From JBFHQE01 sp041592335 (GTDB taxonomy: Bacteria > Pseudomonadota > Gammaproteobacteria > Thiohalobacterales > Thiohalobacteraceae), in contig JBFHQE010000001.1 of assembly GCA_041592335.1 (NCBI GenBank), positions 186,001-250,000 on the forward strand: 64,000 bases of DNA, read 5' to 3'. Position 1 is the first letter of the stretch. Every line of letters starts with the position of its first letter. Below the pieces are notes generated by a model. The model made no database searches and was not told where the DNA came from. It was given only the letters and a program-made list of their open reading frames with translations. This document shows positions 52,539 to 60,994 of this stretch, one piece after another. Both the position numbers and the translations under genes were made by a program.

Positions 52539-53402
52539 ATGAAAGTCGGGGTAATTGGTCTGGGCGCAATGGGCGCACCTATGGCGCGCAATCTTCACCA
52601 GGCAGGTTTGTTGCAGGCCGTCTGGAATCGTACGGCCAGCAAGGCGGAACAACTCGCCGCCGAGCTATCGGTAACCTTTGCCTCCACGCCGTCTCAACTA
52701 GCCACTCAATGCGATGTCATCCTGACCTGCATATCGGCTGATGACGACCTGCGCGCTGTCATTGATGCGCTGGGCGATGGTCTTGCCGAGAACAAGATCG
52801 TCGTCGACACATCCACCGTTCAACCGCAAACCGCGCGTGAGCTGGCCATGTTGCTGGCCCAACTGGGCGTTGCCTTTGTCGATGCGCCTGTTTCAGGTGG
52901 CGTGGAAGGCGCGAAGAACGGCACCTTGGCGATGATGGCGGGTGGTGATGCTGACGTTATTGAAAAGCTGCAGCCACTGTTCGCCGCGATCGGTTCAAAA
53001 ATAACGCATATGGGTGAGGTCGGTTGTGGTCAGGCGACCAAGGCGGTCAACCAGGTGATGGCGGCCGGGATCAACCAGGCGGTGACCGAGGCGCTGGCCT
53101 TTGCCAGGGCGCAGAACTTGCCCATGCACAAGGTGATTGATGTCATCAGCGGTGGCGCGGCGGGCAACTGGTTTCTGCAGCATCGCGGACCGAGTATGGT
53201 GGAAGCGATCTTCGAGCCGGGATTCAAGGTTAGTCTGCATCACAAGGATTTGCAGATCTGCAAGGCGATCGCCGAAGAACTGGGTGTGGCGTTGCCGGTG
53301 GTAGAGATGACGCTGGTGCATTACTGGCGGTTGATGAACGCCGGTTATGGCGATGAAGATATCTCCTCACTCTATCGCGAGAAGCAGCAACTTTTCAGCT
53401 GA
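52539..53402 (+). CDS. NAD-dependent beta-hydroxyacid dehydrogenase
   Basis: A 287-residue enzyme of the 3-hydroxyisobutyrate/tartronate semialdehyde reductase family. The Rossmann motif is VGVIGLGAMGAPMARNL. DAPVSGGVEGAKNGTLAMMAGG and the catalytic Lys region GCGQATKAVNQVM are present. The substrate is not evident. The start at 52539 follows AGGAG at 52521-52525, contributed by the REP element. The end overlaps a convergent small gene by 8 nt. Confidence 0.9.
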   Translation: MKVGVIGLGAMGAPMARNLHQAGLLQAVWNRTASKAEQLAAELSVTFASTPSQLATQCDVILTCISADDDLRAVIDALGDGLAENKIVVDTSTVQPQTARELAMLLAQLGVAFVDAPVSGGVEGAKNGTLAMMAGGDADVIEKLQPLFAAIGSKITHMGEVGCGQATKAVNQVMAAGINQAVTEALAFARAQNLPMHKVIDVISGGAAGNWFLQHRGPSMVEAIFEPGFKVSLHHKDLQICKAIAEELGVALPVVEMTLVHYWRLMNAGYGDEDISSLYREKQQLFS

Positions 53403-53646
53403 AGTTAATCGCAAATCCTGATTGCTCGGCGCGCTCGTAGGCATCCAGTCCCGGGCAGGGCGGGAAGTAGTCCGCCTTGGTCGACTCCATAACCTCTTTC
53501 AAGATCACGTCATCGTAACCTGTGGCGATCAGCTGCTGGATCGCAATTTCCTCTGCGGCTTTTTCATCATCGGTATCCACCCAGACACTGGCCAGGGTAT
53601 GGCCGCTGGGGTTGTCGGCGGGCAAGTCAAAAAGAAGAAAAATCAT
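53395..53646 (-). CDS. Small conserved-looking protein of unknown function
   Basis: An 83-residue protein with a beta-rich start (MIFLLFDLPADNPSGHTLASVWVDTDDEKAAEEIAIQQLIA). It has no signal or membrane segment and no recognised family. It overlaps the end of the dehydrogenase gene tail to tail by 8 nt. The frame composition is protein-like, but it is supported only moderately. Confidence 0.55.
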   Translation of the reverse strand: MIFLLFDLPADNPSGHTLASVWVDTDDEKAAEEIAIQQLIATGYDDVILKEVMESTKADYFPPCPGLDAYERAEQSGFAINFS

Positions 53647-53769
53647 GTGTTGCCTCGAGCTTGAGAAATAAATTTCCGTTGGTATGCTTAAACGAGTGTG
53701 CAGGGAGCATGCTTTCGCGATGATAAGTGATTTCCGGGAATAATTGCATGTAGGGAAAGGAGGGAGGAT

Positions 53770-54129
53770 ATGGCGAATTCGTTATTTGAGAGGTTGGGCG
53801 GAGAAACGGGTATAACCCAGATTGCCAACGATGTAGTGGATAATCATCTGGCCAATCCGAGGATCAAGGTGCGTTTTAAGAACACGGATCCGGCCGCATT
53901 AAAGGAAGCGGCAGCAACCTTTTTTATTACCGGCACTGGTGGCCCGAACGTATACAAAGGTAAGGACCTGCTGGCGGCGCACCAGGGAATGAATATTTCC
54001 GCGGCGGAATTCATGGCGGTACTGGATGACTCGCTTAAGGCCCTGGAAAAAAACGGCATTGGCCAGAGAGAACAGGAAGAGGTTCTGTTCGCGCTTTACA
54101 GTATGCGCTCCCAGATTGTGATGGTTTAA
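53770..54129 (+). CDS. Truncated haemoglobin, group I
   Basis: A 119-residue globin. Core motifs are LFERLGGETGITQIANDVV, FFITGTGGPNVYKGKDLLAAH and the C-terminal MRSQIV. H71 is the proximal haem ligand. The helix B region (ANDVVDNHLANP) lacks the FY pair commonly found at B9-B10, so ligand binding may differ from oxygen-avid members. GGAGGA precedes the ATG. It overlaps the convergent phosphoesterase gene by 4 nt. Confidence 0.88.
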   Translation: MANSLFERLGGETGITQIANDVVDNHLANPRIKVRFKNTDPAALKEAAATFFITGTGGPNVYKGKDLLAAHQGMNISAAEFMAVLDDSLKALEKNGIGQREQEEVLFALYSMRSQIVMV

Positions 54130-55247
54130 ACCGGTTCAATCACAATATGACTAATCTCACTTGGCGCCAGGATGCGTAACGGCGGTCCCCAGTAGCCGGT
54201 GCCACGGCTGACAAAAATCTGCTGGCCATTGCCATGGGAATGCAGACCCGCCAGGTACGGCTGATCGATCATCACCAGAAAACCGAACGGGAAAATCTGT
54301 CCGCCATGCGTGTGGCCGCTCAACATCAGGTCGCAACGCTTGCCCTCGACCAGTTTGATGCTCTTCGGCTGATGCGACATCACGATGGTCGGCTGCGTGG
54401 GATCGGCGCTGGCGAAGGCCTGTTCGGCATCCGCCGGTAAAATGCCCATGCGATTTCCAATAACGTCATTGATGCCCACCAGGTTGAAAGTCTGCTGGCG
54501 ATGCTCGATCTGCACGCAGTCGTTCAGCAAAGGCCGGATGCCCAGTGTGCGTAGATATTCCAGGGTTTCCAGCGGCCCGTGAAAATATTCATGATTGCCC
54601 AGACTGAAATAGGTCGGTGCCTCGATATCCTGTAGCGGCCGCAGGTCCTCGCGAATGCGCTCAATCGGCAGGTCCACCAGGTCGCCGGTGATCAGTACCA
54701 GGTCGGGCTTGAGTGCATTGGTGCGTCGCACCAGGTCTGCGACGAAATCCTTCTGGATGGTTCGTCCGACATGGACGTCGCTGAGCTGCACCAGGGACAG
54801 GCCCGAGGTGACCCCCAGCATCGGCACCCTTACCTTATTTATAGTAGGTGGTTTCAGACCCTGGGCCAGCCCGCGCAGCAGGTAGGCGGCGGCCGCGACC
54901 AGCATGGTGGCGTCGAAGACCAGTTTCACAAAGCGGCGGCGCTCCCGGTCAAACGGCACCCGGCTGGAGGCCGTGACTGTCAGGTCATACAGGGTCGCCA
55001 CCACGAACAGCATGAACGTAAAGCCGATAAAGGCCGCATTGGTGAGGTACAGCAGGGTGGACTGCGGCAGAAAGTGCAGGGCGTTATCGACGATGAACAG
55101 GGTCTCGCCCAGCATGAGAATGATGGGGATCACCGGGGCAAAGCCGTTCAGGCCGGGCGTCAGGCGGCGGAAAAAGCGCCGGTAGATGTAATAGTTCATG
55201 CCTCCCATCACCAGGAAAAAAAGGCCAAAAAACAGAAGGAATCGCAT
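54126..55247 (-). CDS. Membrane-anchored metallophosphoesterase
   Basis: A 373-residue protein with about four N-terminal membrane helices (residues 1-125) and a C-terminal calcineurin-like phosphoesterase domain. Metal motifs are SDVHVG, GDLVD, GNHEYF, VMSHQPK and SGHTHGGQ. This is the YkuE-type architecture. The substrate is not known; lipid or nucleotide-linked phosphates are typical suggestions. It diverges from the fusA leader. Confidence 0.9.
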   Translation of the reverse strand: MRFLLFFGLFFLVMGGMNYYIYRRFFRRLTPGLNGFAPVIPIILMLGETLFIVDNALHFLPQSTLLYLTNAAFIGFTFMLFVVATLYDLTVTASSRVPFDRERRRFVKLVFDATMLVAAAAYLLRGLAQGLKPPTINKVRVPMLGVTSGLSLVQLSDVHVGRTIQKDFVADLVRRTNALKPDLVLITGDLVDLPIERIREDLRPLQDIEAPTYFSLGNHEYFHGPLETLEYLRTLGIRPLLNDCVQIEHRQQTFNLVGINDVIGNRMGILPADAEQAFASADPTQPTIVMSHQPKSIKLVEGKRCDLMLSGHTHGGQIFPFGFLVMIDQPYLAGLHSHGNGQQIFVSRGTGYWGPPLRILAPSEISHIVIEPV

Positions 55248-55308
55248 CGAAACGTCGCTCCGGACGGACTGTTGGACAAAATTTCACGCTTTCGCAAGAA
55301 AATCAGGT

Positions 55309-55314
55309 TATAAT
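55309..55314 (+). promoter_or_regulatory. Candidate -10 box of fusA
   Basis: TATAAT preceded by GGT. No good -35 hexamer at normal spacing, so this is a partial promoter call. Confidence 0.45.
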
Positions 55315-55354
55315 GCGCCGCTTAATTTATCGAGCAGGTAAATTTATCGCCAAT

Positions 55355-55394
55355 AGCGCCTCATGACGGACGGTTCCGGTGGGCGCTTTTTTTT
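55355..55394 (+). terminator. Terminator-like hairpin in the fusA leader
   Basis: AGCGCC (55355-55360) pairs with GGCGCT (55382-55387), with partial inner pairing, followed by a run of eight T (55387-55394). It lies 67 nt before the fusA start and downstream of the TATAAT box, which suggests an attenuator. Confidence 0.6.
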
Positions 55395-55461
55395 CCTGCG
55401 AGCCGGGCAATTTACCGCCCGCACGGACAGAATTTATATACATTTTTAAGAGTTTACGACC

Positions 55462-57543
55462 ATGGCAGACCTAAGCAAATACAGAAACATCGGTATTTTC
55501 GCACACGTGGATGCGGGCAAAACCACCACGACCGAGCGTATCCTGAAGCTGACCGGCAAGGTGCACAAGACCGGTGAAGTGCATGACGGTGAAGCCACGA
55601 CTGACTTCATGGATCAGGAGCGCGAGCGCGGTATTACTATCCAGTCCGCTGCTACCTCCTGTTTCTGGAAAGAGCATCGCTTCAACGTGATCGATACCCC
55701 GGGACACGTGGACTTCACCATCGAAGTATATCGTTCCCTGAAGGTGCTGGATGGCGGCGTGGGCGTATTCTGTGGTTCCGGTGGCGTTGAGCCGCAGTCC
55801 GAAACCAACTGGCGCTATGCCAACGATTCCGAAGTTGCGCGCATCATCTTCGTCAACAAGCTGGATCGCATGGGCGCGGATTTCTACCGCGTGGTCAAGC
55901 AGGTCAAGGATGTGCTGGGTGCGCACCCGCTGGTAATGGTGCTGCCAATCGGTATCGAAGACGATTTCAAGGGCGTCGTCGACCTGATGAGCATGAAGGC
56001 CTACATCTGGGACGAATCCGGACAGCCTGAAAACTACGAGATCACCGACATCCCGGCGGACATGGTCGACAAGGCCAACGAGTACCGCGAAGCATTGATC
56101 GAGACTGCCGTTGAGCAGGACGATGATCTGATGGAAAAATACCTGGAAGGCGAAATGCCTTCGGAAGCAGACCTCAAGCGTTGCATCCGCAAGGGCACCA
56201 TCGCGCTGGACTTCTTCCCGACCTTCTGCGGTTCCGCGTTCAAGAACAAGGGTATTCAGCTGGTGCTGGATGCGGTAGTGGATTACCTGCCGAGCCCGAC
56301 CGAAGTTGACCCGCAGCCGGAAGTGGATCTGGAAGGTAACGAAACCGGCCAGGTGGCCACCGTTGATCCAGACAAGCCACTGCGCGCACTGGCGTTCAAG
56401 ATCATGGACGACCGTTTCGGTGCCCTGACCTTTACCCGGATTTACTCCGGTAAGGTCAAGAAGGGTGACACGGTTCTGAATACGTTCACTGGCAAGACCG
56501 AGCGTATCGGTCGTATCGTGGAAATGCACGCCGATGAGCGTATCGAGCTGGACAGTGCGCAGGCGGGTGACATTGTTGCCTTCATCGGTTTGAAGAATAC
56601 CCAGACCGGTCATACCCTGTGTGATCCGGACAAGCCGGCCACGCTGGAGCCGATGGTATTCCCCGAGCCGGTTATCTCCATCGCGATCAAGCCGAAGGAC
56701 AAGGGTGCGGCCGAAAAGATGGGTATCGCACTCAACAAGATGGTGCAGGAAGACCCGTCATTCCGCGTCGAAACCGACGAAGAATCCGGCGAAACCATCA
56801 TCAAGGGTATGGGCGAACTGCACCTGGATATCAAGGTCGACATCCTGAAGCGTACCCACAAGGTGGACGTTGAAGTCGGTAAGCCGCAGGTAGCCTATCG
56901 CGAAACCATTACCCAGCGCGTTGAAGACAGCTACACCCACAAGAAGCAGTCCGGTGGTTCCGGTCAGTTCGGTAAGATCGACTACATCATCGAGCCGGGC
57001 GAGCAGAACAGCGGTTTCGTGTTCGAATCGACCGTTACCGGTGGTAACGTACCGCGCGAATACTGGCCAGCGGTTGAGAAGGGCTTCAAGAGCATGATGG
57101 ATCAGGGCGTACTGGCGGGTTACCCCTGCCTCGACGTCAAGGTCACGCTGACCGACGGTGGTTTCCACGCGGTTGACTCCTCGGCCATCGCGTTCGAAAT
57201 CGCGGCGCGTGCCGGCTTCCGTCAGACCATGCCGAAGGCGGGTCCGCAGTTGATGGAACCCATCATGAAGGTCGACGTGTTTACGCCAGACGACCACGTG
57301 GGTGACGTTATCGGTGACCTTAACCGTCGCCGTGGCATGATCAAGTCACAGGATTCCGCTTCTACCGGCGTGCGCGTCAAGGCGGATGCACCGCTGTCCG
57401 AAATGTTCGGTTACATCGGTGACCTGCGTACCATGACTTCCGGTCGTGGCCAGTTCTCGATGGAATTCTCGCACTACGCGCAGTGTCCATCGAACGTGGC
57501 CGAAGTGGTCATCAAGGAAGCCAAGGAACGCAAGAGCGCCTGA
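55462..57543 (+). CDS. fusA: Elongation factor G
   Basis: A 693-residue translational GTPase driving ribosomal translocation. G1 AHVDAGKTTTTER, switch region DFMDQERERGITI, G3 DTPGHVDFT, G4 NKLDRMGAD. Full five-domain length, ending GRGQFSMEFSHYAQCPSNVAEVVIKEAKERK. It stands alone rather than in the str operon with rpsL, rpsG and tuf. It is therefore probably a second EF-G copy, as reported for other gammaproteobacteria; this needs the rest of the genome. The bidirectional terminator at 57568 follows. Confidence 0.93.
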   Translation: MADLSKYRNIGIFAHVDAGKTTTTERILKLTGKVHKTGEVHDGEATTDFMDQERERGITIQSAATSCFWKEHRFNVIDTPGHVDFTIEVYRSLKVLDGGVGVFCGSGGVEPQSETNWRYANDSEVARIIFVNKLDRMGADFYRVVKQVKDVLGAHPLVMVLPIGIEDDFKGVVDLMSMKAYIWDESGQPENYEITDIPADMVDKANEYREALIETAVEQDDDLMEKYLEGEMPSEADLKRCIRKGTIALDFFPTFCGSAFKNKGIQLVLDAVVDYLPSPTEVDPQPEVDLEGNETGQVATVDPDKPLRALAFKIMDDRFGALTFTRIYSGKVKKGDTVLNTFTGKTERIGRIVEMHADERIELDSAQAGDIVAFIGLKNTQTGHTLCDPDKPATLEPMVFPEPVISIAIKPKDKGAAEKMGIALNKMVQEDPSFRVETDEESGETIIKGMGELHLDIKVDILKRTHKVDVEVGKPQVAYRETITQRVEDSYTHKKQSGGSGQFGKIDYIIEPGEQNSGFVFESTVTGGNVPREYWPAVEKGFKSMMDQGVLAGYPCLDVKVTLTDGGFHAVDSSAIAFEIAARAGFRQTMPKAGPQLMEPIMKVDVFTPDDHVGDVIGDLNRRRGMIKSQDSASTGVRVKADAPLSEMFGYIGDLRTMTSGRGQFSMEFSHYAQCPSNVAEVVIKEAKERKSA

Positions 57544-57567
57544 TCCAGTCGCTTAACCGTTCCGACG

Positions 57568-57597
57568 AAAAAGCCCGGCATTCGCCGGGCTTTTTTT
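57568..57597. terminator. Bidirectional terminator between fusA and the ParA operon
   Basis: AAAAAGCCCGGC (57568-57579), loop ATTC, GCCGGGC (57584-57590) with seven T. It works for both converging units and reaches into the stop codon of the 169-residue gene. Confidence 0.93.
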
Positions 57598-58105
57598 ATA
57601 AATGGCTGAAAAACTGGTGCTCCTCTTCCGTGAGCGGTAGCGTTTCGCTATCAGGGGGAGCGTGAACCGCGCGTTGTATTCGTCCGGGTTCCGGCGCGGA
57701 GCTTGATTGGAACAGCGGGCTTTCCAGCGTGTCGACCAGCAAGCCATGGTCATTGTTCACCTGGATCACCTGGCAGCGATGCCAGGTCAGGGCGTGGTGT
57801 TGTTTCAGCCAGGCCAGTGCGGGCGGTGGCGTGGCGCTGAGCAGGATAACCTGGGTTTTGGCTGAAAAATTCTGTTCCTGCATGCATTGCAGCGCACTGA
57901 TCAATGCCTTTTCGCCACTGTCGGGGTGCGCGGCGACAAGATGCGTGTCCGTGATGTGTTGAATGATAAAGCAGCGTGCGTCGCCGTGACGGCTGATGAG
58001 GTGAGGCGCCGGATTGGTTCCGCTGCTGCGTCCCAGTTTGTGCAGCACCAGTTCTTCAAACAGGACCGGGTCCGGTGTCTGGCACGGCGAAATATCCAGG
58101 TACAT
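57596..58105 (-). CDS. Unrecognised protein, third gene of the ParA-CBM operon
   Basis: A 169-residue soluble protein of unknown family. It starts MYLDISPCQTPDPVLFEELVLHKLG and has a mixed alpha/beta core (CFIIQHITDTHLVAAH; TQVILLSATPPPALAWL; CQVIQVNNDHGLLVDT), then a Pro/Ser-rich linker and an acidic C-terminus. No signal or membrane helix. The start overlaps the upstream stop by one base (TAATG), so translation is coupled. It probably acts with the other two products; no function is claimed. Confidence 0.7.
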   Translation of the reverse strand: MYLDISPCQTPDPVLFEELVLHKLGRSSGTNPAPHLISRHGDARCFIIQHITDTHLVAAHPDSGEKALISALQCMQEQNFSAKTQVILLSATPPPALAWLKQHHALTWHRCQVIQVNNDHGLLVDTLESPLFQSSSAPEPGRIQRAVHAPPDSETLPLTEEEHQFFSHL

Positions 58106-58701
58106 TATTGAATCTCCCGGCAGTCGCTTGTGTCTGTGGATGATTGTTTTACCTTCTGGGCGAGATTGGCGATTCCCTGGCTGAAACCGTTGCCCCGTTC
58201 AGGCGCGGCGCCGCAATAGACCAGTGGAAGATCCAGAAAACGCAGTGTGCCCATGGCAAGGCGTCGATAGTAGCGGCGGCTGGATTCAGCGTCCTTGGCG
58301 CCATGCACGATGACATGGAAACGCGTATCGCGAAAATGTTGCAGAGGTTTGATGCGCGCATAGGCACGCTTTAATGCATCGAGACTGGCATCAACCAGGA
58401 TCAGCACCTGTTCCGGCTGGTCGTCGTTCAATGAGGTTTCCGTGGCGCCAGTCGATAAAGACCAGTGCGACGCGGGTTGTAATTGCCGTGAATCAGGCAG
58501 ATTCAGTTGTCGTTCCAGCGCACTCGCCAGATAACGAATCTCATCCGCCGATTGATCAGGAGTTGCAGCGCAAATAACCGGCAGGTTAATGGCTTTGACT
58601 GGTGATTCCATCGTAGAGTCAGAATTAATTTTGTAATGTTGTTGTATAACAGCCAATGCCGGGTTGTCTGCTTGCGCCGGTCGCCATGCAGGATTCAGCA
58701 T
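58105..58701 (-). CDS. P-loop-less FlhG/MinD-like protein
   Basis: A 198-residue protein. Residues ~98-163 (VLILVDASLDALKRAYARIKPLQ ... RFHVIVHGAKDAESSRRYYRRLAMGTLRFLDLPLVYCG) resemble the C-terminal half of FlhG/FleN-type MinD ATPases, including the RFLD-L-L-YxG strand and the segment before it. No Walker A lysine motif is present, so it cannot be a normal ATPase. AGGAGGGG precedes the ATG. It sits between the ParA-CBM gene and the unrecognised gene. It might be a partner or decoy for the ParA subunit. Confidence 0.7.
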   Translation of the reverse strand: MLNPAWRPAQADNPALAVIQQHYKINSDSTMESPVKAINLPVICAATPDQSADEIRYLASALERQLNLPDSRQLQPASHWSLSTGATETSLNDDQPEQVLILVDASLDALKRAYARIKPLQHFRDTRFHVIVHGAKDAESSRRYYRRLAMGTLRFLDLPLVYCGAAPERGNGFSQGIANLAQKVKQSSTDTSDCREIQ

Positions 58702-58718
58702 CGTCTTCCCCTCCTTCC

Positions 58719-59786
58719 TTATACGCGTAATAGTGAATTGTTTCCACCGTGCTCATTGGGTATCTCAATCGGATTGGTGGGATCCTGCTGCCACTTGCCG
58801 TCCACGATGATTCGATATTCGTAGGCGCCTTCCGGCATGTGCAGTATTTTTTTCAAATTATTGCCTTCGTCGACCGTCTCCACATCCTTGTCGGGAATCC
58901 AGCCGTTGAAATCGCCTGCAATCTGAACGCGTCGTGCTTCCAGGTTGCGGTAATTAAGTTCAATACGTTTCAGTGAACCGGGTTGAGGTTTTACAAGCAG
59001 AGTATCGGTATCTCGGGTTGCCGAATGCCGTAATGCCCTTACGTTAAAAAACTGCCGGATATCCGCGGCCAGTTTCATGTAATCGTGCACAATCGGCGCG
59101 CGCGGCGCGAACAGGCACAAGGGTTGTCCGGCACAGGCCGCCTCGCGTACCTTGATGGTGTTACGAAGTTGGGCACGACTCAGGGTGATATCGCGTTGTG
59201 CTTCCAGGTGTTCATGTAACTGGCGGGCAAGGCGGGTGCGCATGTCGAACATATTGCAAACCGCCATGATCGGCAGATCGTGCGCTGTCAGCACCTGCAG
59301 GGTTTCCTTCAGTCGTTCCAGGCCATCCAGCGAGAAAAGACTGGTCTCGATGGGAACCAGCAGTAGGTCGGCCAGGTGGATCGCGTTCAGCGACAACACA
59401 CCGAGGGAAGGCGGGCAATCCAGTATCACGTACTGGTAGAGCCCCTCGATTTCGGCGGCATGCTGTTGCAGCGTGGTTTCCGGCTGGTGGGTCATGGCCA
59501 GGCGGCGTTCGGCCGCCGCCAGCGAAATATTGCCGGGAATCAGGTGCAGGTTCTCGATGACATCCTGAATGATGATGTCGTTCAACAGGTAATTGCCTTC
59601 GAAAACACCGAGCAGGCTGGCGTGATCCTGGCCGTTGATACCCAGATGGAGGCTGGCATGTCCCTGCGGATCCAGGTCGATCAGTAATACGCGTTCGCCC
59701 TGCTGGGCCAGTAAGGCGGCAAGTTGTACCGCCGTGGTTGTTTTACCCACTCCCCCCTTCTGATTGGCAATCGCAATCACATGCAT
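58719..59786 (-). CDS. ParA/Soj-type ATPase fused to an AMPK-type carbohydrate-binding domain
   Basis: A 355-residue protein. Residues 1-~250 are a ParA ATPase: deviant Walker A QKGGVGKTT (9-17), switch I DLDPQGHAS, Walker B ILDCPPSLG. Residues ~272-355 form an E-set/AMPK1_CBM (CBM48-like) domain: VQIAGDFNGW (287-296), LHMPEGAYEYRIIVDGKWQQDPTNP. Such domains bind glycogen-like glucans in eukaryotic AMPK and branching enzymes. There is no ParB gene next to it. AGGAGAG precedes the ATG. First gene of a three-gene operon. It might position a polysaccharide or a cargo, but that is inference. Confidence 0.88.
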   Translation of the reverse strand: MHVIAIANQKGGVGKTTTAVQLAALLAQQGERVLLIDLDPQGHASLHLGINGQDHASLLGVFEGNYLLNDIIIQDVIENLHLIPGNISLAAAERRLAMTHQPETTLQQHAAEIEGLYQYVILDCPPSLGVLSLNAIHLADLLLVPIETSLFSLDGLERLKETLQVLTAHDLPIMAVCNMFDMRTRLARQLHEHLEAQRDITLSRAQLRNTIKVREAACAGQPLCLFAPRAPIVHDYMKLAADIRQFFNVRALRHSATRDTDTLLVKPQPGSLKRIELNYRNLEARRVQIAGDFNGWIPDKDVETVDEGNNLKKILHMPEGAYEYRIIVDGKWQQDPTNPIEIPNEHGGNNSLLRV

Positions 59787-60165
59787 AAGAGTCTCTCCTG
59801 TGTCGCAAACAATGAGAAATGAAAGCGGAGTCGTCCCTGCACTCAGCCGTTAACGCCCTGGTTTGATTGGAATGAATAGAAGAGAAGTCGGGAAAGAGGG
59901 AATCGGATGGAAAACGCCGGGGGGAGAAGGGGCTAGTCACCGTTAATGTTAACCGTGATTGTACGCGCCATTCATCGAGCGGCGGGTGATGATTGCCTGC
60001 AAACGGCAATAGCAGCCCTCCTGCGTTCAGCTTTGAACGTTAATTCAAGCAGAGAAATACCGTCTGTCAAGAAAATGTAATAATGCGACTGGCCGTCCGC
60101 TCGAGTTTTCAGCGGCAGGCTGATAATCTCATGAAAAATTATTTTGGATCTGGAAAGAGAGTAGC
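59787..60165. other. 379-nt gap upstream of the ParA-CBM operon with three palindromes
   Basis: No gene seen. Inverted repeats: GTTAA-TG-TTAAC (59942-59953), ATTGCC-N7-GGCAAT (59992-60010) and CGTTCA-GCTT-TGAACG (60024-60039). They may be operators or parS-like sites for the ParA operon. A small membrane protein gene starts at 60166 on the other strand. Confidence 0.45.
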
Positions 60166-60456
60166 ATGAAGTTTCCCTTTTACTGGTTATCGGTGGGCAT
60201 TGGCCTGGTCATCCTGATGGTGTTGTTGCAGTCTGGCGCGCTGGGCGCGGAAGCCGAGATGCGTCTGCCCTTGCTCACGCTGTTGATCGTGAATGAGTTC
60301 GGTTTTTTTGTGACGGCCATCGGTATGGTGTTTGCGGGTATGGCCATCAAGCGGGAAGGTGTGGCTTTGCCCAAGGTGCTGACCGGTCTGGCCAACGGTG
60401 TGCTGGCGATCGCCTTTGTGCTGCTGGGGATGCGTCTCTGGCCGGGCCTGGTCTGA
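60166..60456 (+). CDS. Small membrane protein of unknown function
   Basis: A 96-residue protein with three predicted hydrophobic helices (about 5-25, 34-60, 70-92) and short charged loops (KREG). It starts MKFPFYWLSVGIGLVILMVLL. No family recognised. GAGAG precedes the ATG. It converges on arfB, 7 nt apart. Confidence 0.65.
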   Translation: MKFPFYWLSVGIGLVILMVLLQSGALGAEAEMRLPLLTLLIVNEFGFFVTAIGMVFAGMAIKREGVALPKVLTGLANGVLAIAFVLLGMRLWPGLV

Positions 60457-60463
60457 CAGAGCT

Positions 60464-60886
60464 TCAGCTGTGGTTGCGATCGATTTTACGGCGCAATGAT
60501 TTAACCTGACCCTTGCGGTTCTTGTCCTCCAGTCGGCGTTTGACGGAGGCCCTGGTTGGCCGGGTTGGCTTGCGTGGTTTCTGCTTGACCATTGCCTGCC
60601 GTATCAATTTTGCCAGGCGGTCCAGGGCATCTTCGCGATTCTGTTCCTGGGTGCGGAAGCGCTGTGCCTTGATAACGATGGTGCCATCCTTGCTGATGCG
60701 CTGATCGCGCAGTTGAAGAAGGCGTTCCTTGTAACTGGCTGGCAGTGAAGAGGCCTGGACATCAAAACGTAAATGGATGGCCGTGGCGACCTTGTTGACG
60801 TTCTGCCCGCCCGCGCCCTGCGCGCGGATGGCCTCGATGTCGATTTCATTTTCCGGAATGCTGACGGAAGGTGAGATTCGCAACAT
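60464..60886 (-). CDS. arfB: Alternative ribosome-rescue peptidyl-tRNA hydrolase ArfB
   Basis: A 140-residue release-factor-like protein. The GGQ motif lies in RAQGAGGQNVNKVATAIHLRFDV. The C-terminal tail is basic (KQKPRKPTRPTRASVKRRLEDKNRKGQVKSLRRKIDRNHS) and would enter the empty mRNA channel of stalled ribosomes. Standard length. Monocistronic. Confidence 0.93.
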   Translation of the reverse strand: MLRISPSVSIPENEIDIEAIRAQGAGGQNVNKVATAIHLRFDVQASSLPASYKERLLQLRDQRISKDGTIVIKAQRFRTQEQNREDALDRLAKLIRQAMVKQKPRKPTRPTRASVKRRLEDKNRKGQVKSLRRKIDRNHS

Positions 60887-60994
60887 GTTTTCCCTGTCAC
60901 CTGTAATGTTGAATCGGGCATCTAAGTGGTTGAAGCTATGCGCCTGATCTATAATCAGTAGCCTTAAAAATTACCAGCCAAGAGGAGTTTTGTG

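Noticed and set aside
55471..56613. 380-codon frame opposite fusA
   Set aside because: Fully antisense to EF-G, whose family identity is certain.
58719..59786. Plasmid-type partition locus or integrated plasmid
   Set aside because: No parB, replication gene or mobile element is nearby and flanking genes are ordinary chromosomal ones.
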